Notes: generated by a model from the sequence alone, not told the origin. Numbered from the stretch's first letter, positions 53,903-63,095 are shown. The stretch is DNA of 64,000 bases from Oricola indica (GCF_019966595.1 NZ_JAINFJ010000006.1:179364-243363); one strand, 5' to 3'. A program made the numbers and translations.

Positions 53903-54993
53903 CAGGCAGATCTCCTCAGCGAATTTCCGGACGCGGCATCGAAGAAATGCGCGCGGTGCGGGTCCAGCGCGACCCAAAGCTTCTGGCCCTCGCCGCCGGT
54001 AAAGCCGGATTCGCAGCGTGCGCGGAGCGTCTCGTCCCCGACACGGACGTCTACGATGTCGTGGCTGCCGAGTGGCTCGACATTGGTCGTCTCAGTCTCG
54101 ATGTAGCCGTCTTTGGCATCGTGAGACAGCATGACGGCTTCAGGGCGGATACCGAGCTTGGCAGGCGATCCGTTTAGATGCGATACCGTTTCGGATGGCA
54201 CGCGAAATCCGTTTGCGCCGCCGATCCGCAGCAGCGCGTCCGTGCCTTCGCTCTCGACGGTGACATCCGCGACGTTCATGACCGGAGAACCAACGAACTG
54301 GGCCACGAAAAGGTTGGCGGGACGAAGATAAACCTCCTCCGGCGCGCCGACCTGCTGCAGCAGGCCGTCATGCATGACGACAATCCGGTCGGCCAACGAC
54401 ATTGCCTCAACCTGATCGTGGGTCACGTAGACGCTTGTCGATTCACGCGCGATGTGCAGCCGCTTGATTTCGGCGCGCATCTGTTCGCGGAGCTTTGCGT
54501 CGAGCGCACCGATGGGTTCGTCCATGAGCAGCGCCTTCGGTCGACGGACGAGCGCCCGCCCGATGGCGACGCGCTGCATGTCGCCTCCCGACAATGCGGA
54601 CGGCCGGCGCGGCAGAAGCTGTTCGATACCAAGGAACCGGGCGACTTCCTTCACTTCGGCCTCGCGTTCGGCCTGTCTGCTGCGCACGGCGCGAAGGGGG
54701 AACGCGATATTCTCTTCCACCGTCATGTGGGGATAAAGCGAGAATGACTGGAAGACGAAGGCGATATCGCGGTCGGCGGCCTTGAGGTTCTGGACTTCCT
54801 TGCCATCGATGGTGATCGTCCCGGAAGTGATGGTTTCGAGGCCGGCAATCGCGCGAAGCGTGGTGGTCTTGCCGCAGCCGGACTGGCCGAGCATGACGAC
54901 GAATTCGCCGTCCTCGATGACGAGATTGACGTCCCTGAGAACCTGGACGGCTCCGAAGAATTTCTGGACGTTGGTGAGTTCGATCCGGGCCAT
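53902..54993 (-). CDS. ABC transporter ATP-binding protein 1
   Basis: A 363-aa ATPase with Walker A GQSGCGKTT, signature LSGGDMQR, Walker B ALLMDEP and H-loop VTHDQVEAM, plus a TOBE-like C-terminus (GIRPEAVMLSHD). Like its neighbour it has an acidic residue in the signature position usually occupied by glutamine. Overlaps the small membrane protein gene by one base. Confidence 0.92.
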   Translation of the reverse strand: MARIELTNVQKFFGAVQVLRDVNLVIEDGEFVVMLGQSGCGKTTTLRAIAGLETITSGTITIDGKEVQNLKAADRDIAFVFQSFSLYPHMTVEENIAFPLRAVRSRQAEREAEVKEVARFLGIEQLLPRRPSALSGGDMQRVAIGRALVRRPKALLMDEPIGALDAKLREQMRAEIKRLHIARESTSVYVTHDQVEAMSLADRIVVMHDGLLQQVGAPEEVYLRPANLFVAQFVGSPVMNVADVTVESEGTDALLRIGGANGFRVPSETVSHLNGSPAKLGIRPEAVMLSHDAKDGYIETETTNVEPLGSHDIVDVRVGDETLRARCESGFTGGEGQKLWVALDPHRAHFFDAASGNSLRRSA

Positions 54994-55205
54994 CAGATCA
55001 GCTCTTCCTCTTCCTCTGCTTCAGCCTCGGGTTCGGGCGGAATGTGGGCAGTCACCAGGAATCCGATCAGCCCGATGATGGTAATCGTCAGCCCGTAGCG
55101 GTGCAGGAGTTCCACCCAGGGCTGGCAAAGGCACACCAGTCCCCCGATCATCACCCACTGCGCAGTCGGTTCGAACAGTTTCGTATTCAGTTCACGAAAG
55201 GTCAT
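54993..55205 (-). CDS. Small acidic-tailed membrane protein of unknown function
   Basis: A 70-aa protein with two likely membrane helices (about 17-33 and 38-55) and a strongly acidic tail ending EAEAEEEEELI. Its start overlaps the permease stop and its stop overlaps the ATPase start, so it is made with the transporter. The glycerol importer operon of rhizobia also carries a small membrane protein, which suggests an accessory subunit. No catalytic motif is seen. Confidence 0.72.
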   Translation of the reverse strand: MTFRELNTKLFEPTAQWVMIGGLVCLCQPWVELLHRYGLTITIIGLIGFLVTAHIPPEPEAEAEEEEELI

Positions 55206-56164
55206 TTGCGGATCGCTCCGAAGGACATGCCTCGCAGCAGATGGTTGCGAAGGAGGAACGTGAAGATGGCGACCGGCAGCAGGAACAGGAACGCTCCCGC
55301 TGCGATCACGCTCCAGTCGGGCAGGCCGGACCCCACCTGCGACGGGATGTAGGGCGGCGCGGTCTGCGCGTTGCGCGAGGTCATCATCAAGGCAAAGGCA
55401 TATTCGTTCCAGGCGATGATGAAACAGAAGACGGCAGTGGCGGCAATGCCTGTAAGGGCCTCCGGCAACACGATCTTCCAGAAGGCCTGTAGCCGTGTGT
55501 AGCCGTCCACCAGCGCCGCCTCCTCGTATTCCCGGGGAATCTCGTCGACGAAGCCCTTCATGATCCAGACCGCAAAAGACAGATTGAACGCCGTGTAGAG
55601 AATGATCAGGCCGAGATGCGTGTCATGCAGGCCGACCGTGCGGTACATCAGGAACATCGGGATGGCGACGACGACAGGAGGCAACATGCGCGTACTGAGA
55701 ATGAAGAACAGCCAGTCCTGCTCTCCTTTCACCTTGAAGCGCGAGAAGCCGTAGGCCGTCAGCGTGCCCATGGATACAGCGAGGAATGTCGAGATGATCG
55801 AGACGATCAGCGAGTTCTTGTAGCGATCCCAATAGCCGGACGACGTGATCGCGCCGGTCTTGCGGTTCTTCACGACCTGCTCGCCGTCGTCATAGATCAG
55901 CTTCTCCCACCAGGGCGCGGCTTCGTAGACATCCTCTTCCACCGGCTGGCGCAGCTGCGAACGCTTGGTGAAAAGCTTCGCGAAGGGCGTCAATGTAGGC
56001 TCGAACATCACGGTCGGCGGGACGGTGGTGGCCAGACTGCGCGGCTTGAAGGCGGTCGAGGCGATCCAGTAGATCGGCGTCAGCATGACGATCAGTGCGA
56101 CGACGACGGCAACGATCGCCACGCGATTGAGAACGACCTCGCCCTTTGTTTTGACTTCGGCCAT
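55202..56164 (-). CDS. Sugar ABC transporter permease (MalG type)
   Basis: A 320-aa inner-membrane protein, longer than usual because of a periplasmic insertion of about 50 residues after the first helix (containing QLRQPVEEDVYEAAPWW). EAA loop YEEAALVDGYTRLQAFWKIV. Ends 4 bp into the next gene. The start is 1 bp after the upstream permease. Confidence 0.92.
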   Translation of the reverse strand: MAEVKTKGEVVLNRVAIVAVVVALIVMLTPIYWIASTAFKPRSLATTVPPTVMFEPTLTPFAKLFTKRSQLRQPVEEDVYEAAPWWEKLIYDDGEQVVKNRKTGAITSSGYWDRYKNSLIVSIISTFLAVSMGTLTAYGFSRFKVKGEQDWLFFILSTRMLPPVVVAIPMFLMYRTVGLHDTHLGLIILYTAFNLSFAVWIMKGFVDEIPREYEEAALVDGYTRLQAFWKIVLPEALTGIAATAVFCFIIAWNEYAFALMMTSRNAQTAPPYIPSQVGSGLPDWSVIAAGAFLFLLPVAIFTFLLRNHLLRGMSFGAIRK

Positions 56165-56165
56165 C

Positions 56166-57068
56166 TCAGCGCGCCTTTGCCTTGTTGAGATACTTCACGT
56201 AGATGTTGGTGATCGCGACCACCATTATCAGGACGATGTAGGCGAAGGCGGAGCTCAGGCCCGTCTGCCACTCCAAGAACGCCATCTTATAGAGACGGAT
56301 CGCGATCAGTTCGGTCGTCGGCTGCGACGAGAGAATGTAGGCGTGGTCGAATGTCTTGAACGCCTCCATGGTTCGGAAAATGATCGCGATCATCAGGATC
56401 GGCGCGACCAGCGGAAGCGTGATCCGGAAGAAGGTGTAGAAGGGTCCAGCGCGGTCGATCTCCGCCGCTTCGTAGAGATGCTTCGGCACGGCCGACAGGC
56501 CCGCCAGCGACAGCAGCATCACGAAGGGCGACCACATCCAGATATCGACGAGAGCGACTGCGTAAAGCGCGACCTGAGGATCCGCCAGCCATTCGAATTT
56601 TCCGAGACCGAGGAAATAATTGATGATGCCGAAGGACGGATCGTAAAGCAGCTTCCAGAACAGGCCGACGACGGCCATGGAGAGCATCATCGGCAGCAGC
56701 AGCAGCGTGGTAATCAATCCCTTGAAGGGAATTTGGCGGTTCAGGAGCATCGCGAGCCCGAAGCCGACCACCACCTGTCCCGTCACGGAGATCAGCACGT
56801 ATTTCGCGGTGATCGTGAAATTGCGCCAGATGAAGGGGTCGTTGAGCAACTCGCGGTAATTGGCCAGTCCGACCCAGTTTGCCGGCGCCGTGGTCGAAGC
56901 GCGGAAATCGGTGAACGATGTCCAGAGCGAATACAGCAACGGAAATACGTTGAAGATAATCAAAAAGGCGATCGTCGGAATGATGAACAAGTTCCGGATC
57001 GTGAGGTCGGAAAACCCGCGCGAAGCGGCGCGGCTTCCCGGCTCAAGCCTGGTCATAACGTCTGTCAC
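56166..57068 (-). CDS. Sugar ABC transporter permease (MalF type)
   Basis: A 300-aa inner-membrane protein: LFIIPTIAFLIIFNVFPLLY is the first helix, and the EAA loop reads YEAAEIDRAGPFYTFFRITL, with Arg replacing the usual Gly of the motif. Lies 72 bp after the binding-protein gene, with a stem-loop between. Confidence 0.92.
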   Translation of the reverse strand: MTDVMTRLEPGSRAASRGFSDLTIRNLFIIPTIAFLIIFNVFPLLYSLWTSFTDFRASTTAPANWVGLANYRELLNDPFIWRNFTITAKYVLISVTGQVVVGFGLAMLLNRQIPFKGLITTLLLLPMMLSMAVVGLFWKLLYDPSFGIINYFLGLGKFEWLADPQVALYAVALVDIWMWSPFVMLLSLAGLSAVPKHLYEAAEIDRAGPFYTFFRITLPLVAPILMIAIIFRTMEAFKTFDHAYILSSQPTTELIAIRLYKMAFLEWQTGLSSAFAYIVLIMVVAITNIYVKYLNKAKAR

Positions 57069-57094
57069 GGTTTGTCGCTTCCTGGCTGGGAACT

Positions 57095-57117
57095 GGCGGG
57101 CGCCAACAGCGCCCGCC
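57095..57117 (-). other. Intercistronic stem-loop after the binding-protein gene
   Basis: Perfect 9-bp arms (GGCGGGCGC at 57095-57103 and its complement at 57109-57117) with a 5-nt loop, between binding-protein stop and permease start. No U-run. Confidence 0.7.
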
Positions 57118-57140
57118 GCTTAGTCAGATGATCAGCCGGC

Positions 57141-58451
57141 TTATTCGGTGCGGCCGTATTTCTTGAACGTATCGACCCAGTCCTGGGCAAGCGCATCCAA
57201 GGCTTCTTTAGCCGTGCCCTCGCCACCGACGACATAGGGGTAAATGCGCTGGTTGGCCGCCGTCAGGAGCTCCGCATATTCCGGAACAGCCCAGAAGTCC
57301 TTCACCTTGAACATGGTCTGGTAGAAGGCCTCATTGTACGGGGTGGCCTGCCGGAACTCCTGGCTTTCGAGGGTCTTGGCATGCGCGGTGTAACCGCCCA
57401 GTTCTGCCCAGCGCTTCTGCACATCGTCCTGAATGAACCACTCGAGGAACTTGTAGCTCTCATCGATATTGTCGGAGTACGAGACGATCGATATCCCCTG
57501 ACCGCCGAGCGCTGCATACTGGTCGCCGTCCGGCCCGGCCGGGTTGGCGAAGAAGCCGGTATTGGCTGCATTCGGGTTCGTCGCCGGGTTCACCAGAGCC
57601 GGGAAGAAGGCGAAGTAGTTCATCGACATCGCCGCCAGACCTTCGGTGATGGCCTGGTTGTTCTCGACAAAGAAAGTCTTCGACCAGCCCGGAGGCGTGT
57701 ACTGGTAAAGCTGGCGATAGGCTTCCAGCGCCTGTACAGCCTTATCGGAGTTGAGAATGCCCTCAACTTCGTAGGTCTCGTAGTTTCCGAGCTCGGCGCC
57801 ATAGGAGAACAGCGCGTTCTCGACGCCCATGACAAGGCCGTCATAGGAGTTGTCGGTGTAGATCGCGATGCCGTAGCGGTTCTCATCGGGGCGATGGAAG
57901 AACTCGGCAATGTCGAGCAACTGCTGCCAGGTCTCCGGAACGGCGAGCGGATAGCCATACTTGGCCTCGAACGCCTTCATTTCCTCCGGATCTTCGAACC
58001 AGTCCTTGCGATAGGACCAACCGACGGCGTCGCCCTCGGCGGGGATCGCCCAGTAATTGCCAGAGTTGCCCGGATATTCGGCGTAGTACTTGACCGTCGC
58101 CGGAGCCATCACGTTGCCGAGATCGTGCTTCTGGAAGAACTCGGTCAGGTCAACATAGTGGCCGCCTTCGGACGCGGCGCCCAACCACTGGCTGTCGCCG
58201 ACGATCATGTCGTAGGCCGAGCCCCTGGCGTTGAACTCCGTGAACGCCTTGGTCTGGAAGTCCTGCCAGGGCGTAGTTTCCACCGTGACCGTGACGCCTG
58301 TCTCGGCTTCATACTCGTTGACGAGTTCCTGCAGGTAATTGGCCGGATCCCACTCCGCCCAGAAGATTGTCAGTTCCTGCGCTGACGCCGCAGGCACCAT
58401 GAACGCAAGCGCCGCTGCTCCAGCGAGCAGCCGGTAAACATATCTTTTCAT
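57141..58451 (-). CDS. ABC transporter substrate-binding protein
   Basis: A 436-aa family-1 binding protein with a signal peptide to about residue 24 (MVPAASAQELTIFW). Conserved segments include SAYDMIVGDSQWLGAASEGG, the GNYWAIPAEGDAVGWSYRKD hinge region and IVSYSDNIDESYKFLEWFI. First gene of the five-gene importer set plus small membrane protein. Its upstream region has TTGACA and the TGGTATTACCA site. Confidence 0.93.
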   Translation of the reverse strand: MKRYVYRLLAGAAALAFMVPAASAQELTIFWAEWDPANYLQELVNEYEAETGVTVTVETTPWQDFQTKAFTEFNARGSAYDMIVGDSQWLGAASEGGHYVDLTEFFQKHDLGNVMAPATVKYYAEYPGNSGNYWAIPAEGDAVGWSYRKDWFEDPEEMKAFEAKYGYPLAVPETWQQLLDIAEFFHRPDENRYGIAIYTDNSYDGLVMGVENALFSYGAELGNYETYEVEGILNSDKAVQALEAYRQLYQYTPPGWSKTFFVENNQAITEGLAAMSMNYFAFFPALVNPATNPNAANTGFFANPAGPDGDQYAALGGQGISIVSYSDNIDESYKFLEWFIQDDVQKRWAELGGYTAHAKTLESQEFRQATPYNEAFYQTMFKVKDFWAVPEYAELLTAANQRIYPYVVGGEGTAKEALDALAQDWVDTFKKYGRTE

Positions 58452-58554
58452 TTCGGTTTCCTCCCATTTGATCTGCTTGGTAGTCGTGGACTGCTGGTAT
58501 TCTCCCGTCTCTCCTCCGATCGACCGAAATTCATCGTCGTCGCGATAACAATTT

Positions 58555-58565
58555 TGGTATTACCA
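58555..58565. promoter_or_regulatory. TGGTATTACCA palindrome, operator candidate C
   Basis: A perfect 11-bp palindrome about 105 bp upstream of the binding-protein start. On the minus strand a TTGACA -35 hexamer (58583-58578) lies one 17-18-nt spacer from the region of the palindrome, so it overlaps the expected -10. Same half-sites as candidates A and B, nearly 10 kb away. Confidence 0.65.
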
Positions 58566-58740
58566 GATTGCCTGGGTTGTCAAGGTTGTGTTTAACTTGC
58601 CGCATGCACGCGGGCGACCTGAAAAACCAATGAGACATAAGCTTTTTTTCGCATATGAAGCAGGCAATGCGGACGTCGCTTCCGCAACTGTCGGCCGTGC
58701 TATCGTCACAACAGGTATTGCATATCTGGCCGGACCAGTT

Positions 58741-59367
58741 TCAACTTTCCTCATTGCCATCGCCACCCGCTTCCCGCATCGCGGCCTCTATCATCGCCTG
58801 CGCGGCCCAAAGCGCCGTGCTTTGCGCCTCGTCGTCGCTCAAGCCCCAAATGTCCCTGAGAACAATCATCGCCTCGACACCAAAAGTCAGGGACAGCGCA
58901 CGGATCAACCGATCGGCTTTCCCTTTCGGCAGTCCGAGGTCGCGGATTGCGCTGGCGAGCAACTGTCGCCTATGGCCGCGGCCAAGCGTGGCGTCGGCGC
59001 CGTCGGCCTCGAGGGATTGACGCAGTGCCGCGCGGAACGTGGCCTCGTGCTCATAGAGCCTCGGAAAGGCGGCCGCATAGAGCGCAGTGATGCGATCGCT
59101 GCCGTTCATCCGATCTTCCCAATCCAGGATCGGGCCCAAGGCCTCGGCCACGACGGCGCGCACCATGTCGGACCGGTTCGGGAAATATCGGTAGGCGGTC
59201 GAGCGCGAAACGCCGGCGGCTTCCGCGACCTCGCTGACCGACGGAGACATGCCATCGCGCATCATCGCATTGGCCGTCGAAACCATAAGGGAATGTGTGC
59301 GCGCCGCGGCTCCCTTGAGCGGTTTGGCTTTTTCGGCAGCTTCATCTCGTTGACGCGGGACTGTCAT
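58741..59367 (-). CDS. TetR-family transcriptional regulator
   Basis: A 208-aa regulator if begun at ATG 59367 (MTVPRQRDEAAEK); 216 aa from 59391. The HTH is at about residues 43-66 (VSEVAEAAGVSRSTAYRYFP), followed by a variable helical ligand domain (LYAAAFPRLYEHEATFRAAL). It is divergent from the Tm-1-like operon at 59460 and most likely represses it. The start choice is uncertain because of a weak ribosome binding site. Confidence 0.85.
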   Translation of the reverse strand: MTVPRQRDEAAEKAKPLKGAAARTHSLMVSTANAMMRDGMSPSVSEVAEAAGVSRSTAYRYFPNRSDMVRAVVAEALGPILDWEDRMNGSDRITALYAAAFPRLYEHEATFRAALRQSLEADGADATLGRGHRRQLLASAIRDLGLPKGKADRLIRALSLTFGVEAMIVLRDIWGLSDDEAQSTALWAAQAMIEAAMREAGGDGNEES

Positions 59368-59389
59368 CCCAATATGGTACTCCAGTCCC
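59357..59389. promoter_or_regulatory. Inverted repeat GGGACTG-N19-CAGTCCC at the TetR start
   Basis: 7-bp arms (59357-59363 and 59383-59389) centred at 59373, overlapping the proposed start of the tetR gene. It could be an autoregulatory operator, but the long spacing is unusual and the arms may simply be coincidental. Confidence 0.3.
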
Positions 59390-59459
59390 ATTCAGGGTCA
59401 AGGCGGTTTTTCAAACGGCCGCCGATAGACAGGCCGCGACGTCAGGGGAGGAGCTTGCG

Positions 59460-60656
59460 TTGCGCGTGATTCATGTGGTCGGCACGGCCGACACAAAGGG
59501 CGAGGAACTCGCCTATCTCAGGGATCTGATCGCGGCTGACGGCCAGCAGGCGGTGATTGTCGATATCGGCACGCGCGCGCCGTCGATTGCGGTCGATATT
59601 GCCGCCGAAGACATCGCGTCGTGCCATCCGGACGGAGAGGGGGCAGTGCTCGGCGGTAGCGACCGAGGCGCGGCTGTCTCGGCGATGGGCACGGCATTCG
59701 CAGAATGGTGCCGGCGGCACTCGGGTGAGATCTCGGGCATGATTGCGGTCGGTGGCGGCGGCGGGACGTCAATGGCGTGCGCGGGGATGCGGGAATTGCC
59801 CTATGGCGTCCCTAAGATCATGGTCTCGACGCTCGCCTCCGGGGATACTGCGCCCTACGTGGGAACGTCCGACATCGTGATGGCGCCTTCGGTGACCGAC
59901 ATCGCCGGACTGAACCAGCTGAGCCGCGTCATTCTCTCGAACAGCGCGCATGCCTTGGTCGGGGCGATATCCGCTTCGTCTCCTGCAGCAGTGGACGACA
60001 AGATCGCCATCGGGCTGACTATGTTCGGCGTAACGACCGCCTGCGTGAACGCCATCACAGAGCGCCTCGACGAGCGTTACGATTGCCTGGTATTCCACGC
60101 AACGGGAACCGGCGGGCGGTCGATGGAACGGTTGCTCGAGCAGCAATTCATGTCGGGCCTGGTCGACATCACGACGACGGAAATCGCCGACCTGCTGTTC
60201 GGCGGCGTCCTCGCCGCCGATCCTGACAGGCTTGATGTTGTCGCACGCACCGGCGCGCCCTGGGTAGGCTCCGTCGGTGCGTTGGACATGGTCAATTTCT
60301 GGGCGCCGGATACCGTACCCTCGAAGTATCGCGGGAGAACGTTCTACGAGCACAATCCGAACGTGACGCTGATGCGGACGACCGCAGAAGAAAACGCGGA
60401 TATGGGCCGGTGGATCGGCCGGAAGCTCAACGCTTGCCATGGCCCGGTGCGGCTTCTCCTGCCCGAAAAAGGCGTCTCGGCGCTCGACATCGAGGGCGGC
60501 GCATTCTGGGATCCGGAAGCCGACGCGGCGCTATACGACACGCTGCGCGACACGATCGAAGACAAGGCGCGTCTGGTCTTCCTGCCGTGCCATATCAACG
60601 ACCCGGCCTTCGCGGAGGCCGCGGCCAACACCTTTCAAGACCTTATGGAGCCCTGA
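59460..60656 (+). CDS. Tm-1-like ATP-binding domain protein (UPF0261)
   Basis: A 398-aa UPF0261 protein. N-terminal [21 protein letters not shown] is the family start; a glycine-rich [20 protein letters not shown] (about 98-117) resembles a nucleotide-binding loop, and [18 protein letters not shown] is a conserved block. The family is named for the tomato Tm-1 resistance protein, in which an equivalent domain is fused to the TIM-barrel protein encoded next here. A TTG start at 59460 is proposed, with GGGGAGGAG 7 bp upstream. Physiological reaction unknown. Confidence 0.88.
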   Translation: MRVIHVVGTADTKGEELAYLRDLIAADGQQAVIVDIGTRAPSIAVDIAAEDIASCHPDGEGAVLGGSDRGAAVSAMGTAFAEWCRRHSGEISGMIAVGGGGGTSMACAGMRELPYGVPKIMVSTLASGDTAPYVGTSDIVMAPSVTDIAGLNQLSRVILSNSAHALVGAISASSPAAVDDKIAIGLTMFGVTTACVNAITERLDERYDCLVFHATGTGGRSMERLLEQQFMSGLVDITTTEIADLLFGGVLAADPDRLDVVARTGAPWVGSVGALDMVNFWAPDTVPSKYRGRTFYEHNPNVTLMRTTAEENADMGRWIGRKLNACHGPVRLLLPEKGVSALDIEGGAFWDPEADAALYDTLRDTIEDKARLVFLPCHINDPAFAEAAANTFQDLMEP

Positions 60657-61492
60657 TGTCAGCCATTCCTCGCAAGACAATCCTGGACCGTTTCCACGCG
60701 ATGATCGCGAAAGGCGAGCCGATCATCGGCGGCGGCGCGGGCACGGGCCTTTCGGCAAAGGCGGAAGAGGCTGGCGGGATCGATCTCATCATCATCTACA
60801 ATTCCGGGCGGTACCGCATGGCGGGGCGCGGCTCGGCCGCCGGACTGCTCGCCTACGGCAACGCCAACGAAATCGTGAAGGAGATGGCGGTCGAGGTTCT
60901 GCCGGTCGTCAAAAAGACCCCGGTGCTCGCCGGCGTGAACGGCACAGATCCCTTCATTCTCATGCCACGGTTCCTCGCCGAGTTGAAGGACATGGGCTTT
61001 TCGGGAGTTCAGAACTTTCCGACCGTCGGCCTGTTCGATGGCACCATGCGCCAGAGCTTCGAGGAAACGGGCATGGGCTTTGGGCTGGAGGTCGACATGA
61101 TCGCCGAGGCGCACGCCCAGGACATGCTGACCACCCCTTATGTCTTCAATCCCGACGAGGCGATCGCAATGACGAAGGCTGGCGCCGACATCATCGTCGC
61201 GCATATGGGCGTGACCACAGGCGGCACCATCGGCGCGACGTCGGCGAAGACGCTGGATCAGTGTGTCGAGGAGATCGACGCCATTGCTGCGGCCGCGCGC
61301 TCCGTGCGCAAGGACGTGATCATGCTCTGCCACGGCGGGCCGATCTCGATGCCGGACGACGCCGCCTACGTACTTAGGAATGCCGACCGGATCGACGGCT
61401 TCTACGGCGCGTCGTCGGCCGAGCGCCTGCCCGCAGAACGCGCCATCGCGGAGCAGATCCGGGCGTTCAAAGATGTCACCGCGAAAGGATAA
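60656..61492 (+). CDS. PEP-hydrolase-like TIM-barrel protein
   Basis: A 278-aa protein of the family annotated as phosphoenolpyruvate hydrolase-like. It has TIM-barrel strands such as [40 protein letters not shown] (about 43-62) and [18 protein letters not shown]. The start overlaps the Tm-1-like stop (TGATG), so the two are translationally coupled; the same two domains form one polypeptide in plants. They are expected to form a complex. No direct evidence of the substrate. Confidence 0.88.
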   Translation: MSAIPRKTILDRFHAMIAKGEPIIGGGAGTGLSAKAEEAGGIDLIIIYNSGRYRMAGRGSAAGLLAYGNANEIVKEMAVEVLPVVKKTPVLAGVNGTDPFILMPRFLAELKDMGFSGVQNFPTVGLFDGTMRQSFEETGMGFGLEVDMIAEAHAQDMLTTPYVFNPDEAIAMTKAGADIIVAHMGVTTGGTIGATSAKTLDQCVEEIDAIAAAARSVRKDVIMLCHGGPISMPDDAAYVLRNADRIDGFYGASSAERLPAERAIAEQIRAFKDVTAKG

Positions 61493-61496
61493 TCCC

Positions 61497-61913
61497 ATGA
61501 CCGACGTGAAGGACCTTTACAAATATCCGGAAGCTGTCGACGCCTACGGGTTCGACTGGGGGCAGTTATCCGTGACGCTTGGGCCGCAGGCGAATGGCGC
61601 GAAACAGTTCTCGGCCGCGGTCGTCACTGTGCCGCCAAGACAGGGCCATGCCCGCCACAACCATCCGGGCTCGGAGGAGATCATTTTCATCCTCAAGGGC
61701 GAAGGCGAACAGATGGTCGAGGACGAAAACGGCAACCCGCATACCGAGACGGTGAGGCCGGGCTGCACGATCTTCATTCCGGAAAGCCGCTATCATTCGA
61801 CGCTGAACACGGGAGACGGGGAGATGCAGATCTTCGTTGTTTATTCCCCGGCCGGCCCTGAAGAGCTGTTGAAAGAGCTTCCGGATTTCCACCTGATCCC
61901 GGCGAAGGGGTAA
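61497..61913 (+). CDS. Cupin-domain protein
   Basis: A 138-aa single cupin: motif 1 GHARHNHPGSEEIIFILKGEG (HxH and Glu as metal ligands, about 50-70), motif 2 PGCTIFIPESRYHSTLNTGD with the fourth ligand histidine. Probably an isomerase, dioxygenase or sensor of the pathway. Starts 4 bp after the preceding stop; AAAGGA serves as ribosome binding site. Confidence 0.85.
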   Translation: MTDVKDLYKYPEAVDAYGFDWGQLSVTLGPQANGAKQFSAAVVTVPPRQGHARHNHPGSEEIIFILKGEGEQMVEDENGNPHTETVRPGCTIFIPESRYHSTLNTGDGEMQIFVVYSPAGPEELLKELPDFHLIPAKG

Positions 61914-61919
61914 GCACCC

Positions 61920-63095
61920 ATGGAAGACCTTGCTACCAACGCCCTGCCGTATGATTTCGGGCATCTCGACGATCTGATGGAAAAGGCTGGCATCGACGTG
62001 CTGCTCGCCACGTCGAAGCACAATGTCCAGTATCTGATGGGCGGCTACCGTTTCATCTTCTTTTCCGCGATGGATGCGATCGGTCATAGCCGTTATCTGC
62101 CGATCGTCGCCTATGTTAAGGGCGCGCCGCGAAAGACCGCTTACGTCGCCAACAAGATGGAGGGAATGGAACATGCCAATCGTCCCTTCTGGACACCGCA
62201 TTTCTTTCCGGTCGCATGGGGCACGCGTGACGCCATGGCGCAGGCGATCAAGCACCTGAAAGCCGAGGGGCCGGCCTCTCCGCGGATCGGCATCGAACCG
62301 GGTTTCCTTCCGCTGGATGCGGCGCGGGATCTTGAGGCGGCCTACTCGAACGCTCCGCTCATCGACGCTTGCGGCGTGCTCGAACGACTGCGTGCGGTCA
62401 AGTCGCCGAAAGAACTGGCGATGCTCAAGGATGCGTCGGAACGTATCAGCGCTTCGATGCAGGCGACCGTCAGATGGGCGCGCGAAGGATCGACGAAAAA
62501 GGAAATCATCGACCGGCTTCGCGCCGAGGAATCGTCGCGTGGCCTCCAGTTCGAATACTGCCTCCTGACGCTGGGCGCGTCGCACAATCGGGCCTCCTCC
62601 GATCAGGCTTGGGCTGCGGGTGAAGTCCTGTCGATCGACTCCGGTGGTAATCTGGACGGCTATATCGGCGACATATGTCGCATGGGCGTTTTGGGGGAGC
62701 CGGATACGGAACTGGAGGATCTGCTGGCAGAAATCGAAACCGTTCAGCAGGCCGCCTTCTCAAAAATCGCGGCTGGCGCCAAAGCAGGCGATCTTATCGA
62801 AGCCGGCGAAGCCGAACTTGCAAAACAGCCTAACGCGACTTGCACCGACTTCTTCGCGCACGGCATGGGCGTCATCACTCATGAGGCGCCTTTCGTCATG
62901 ACGAACCACCCCGTTGCTTACGAAGGAATTGATCGTGACGAGCCGCTGAAAGCGGGCATGGTGCTGTCGGTCGAAACGACGATGCTTCATCCGACACGCG
63001 GCTTCATCAAGCTTGAAGATACGCTCGCTGTGACGCAGAGCGGGTACGAACTCTATGGAGGCGAGGGTCGTGGCTGGAACCGTGGTGGAAGATAA
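61920..63095 (+). CDS. M24-family (creatinase/aminopeptidase P-like) metallohydrolase
   Basis: A 391-aa pita-bread-fold enzyme. All five metal ligands can be placed: Asp in SIDSGG, Asp in IGDICR, His in FFAHGMG, Glu in LSVETT, and Glu in KLEDT. The N-terminal creatinase-like domain spans about 10-165. Relatives hydrolyse X-Pro bonds, creatine, ectoine or DMSP, so the substrate cannot be read from sequence. Sits 6 bp after the cupin gene. Confidence 0.9.
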   Translation: MEDLATNALPYDFGHLDDLMEKAGIDVLLATSKHNVQYLMGGYRFIFFSAMDAIGHSRYLPIVAYVKGAPRKTAYVANKMEGMEHANRPFWTPHFFPVAWGTRDAMAQAIKHLKAEGPASPRIGIEPGFLPLDAARDLEAAYSNAPLIDACGVLERLRAVKSPKELAMLKDASERISASMQATVRWAREGSTKKEIIDRLRAEESSRGLQFEYCLLTLGASHNRASSDQAWAAGEVLSIDSGGNLDGYIGDICRMGVLGEPDTELEDLLAEIETVQQAAFSKIAAGAKAGDLIEAGEAELAKQPNATCTDFFAHGMGVITHEAPFVMTNHPVAYEGIDRDEPLKAGMVLSVETTMLHPTRGFIKLEDTLAVTQSGYELYGGEGRGWNRGGR

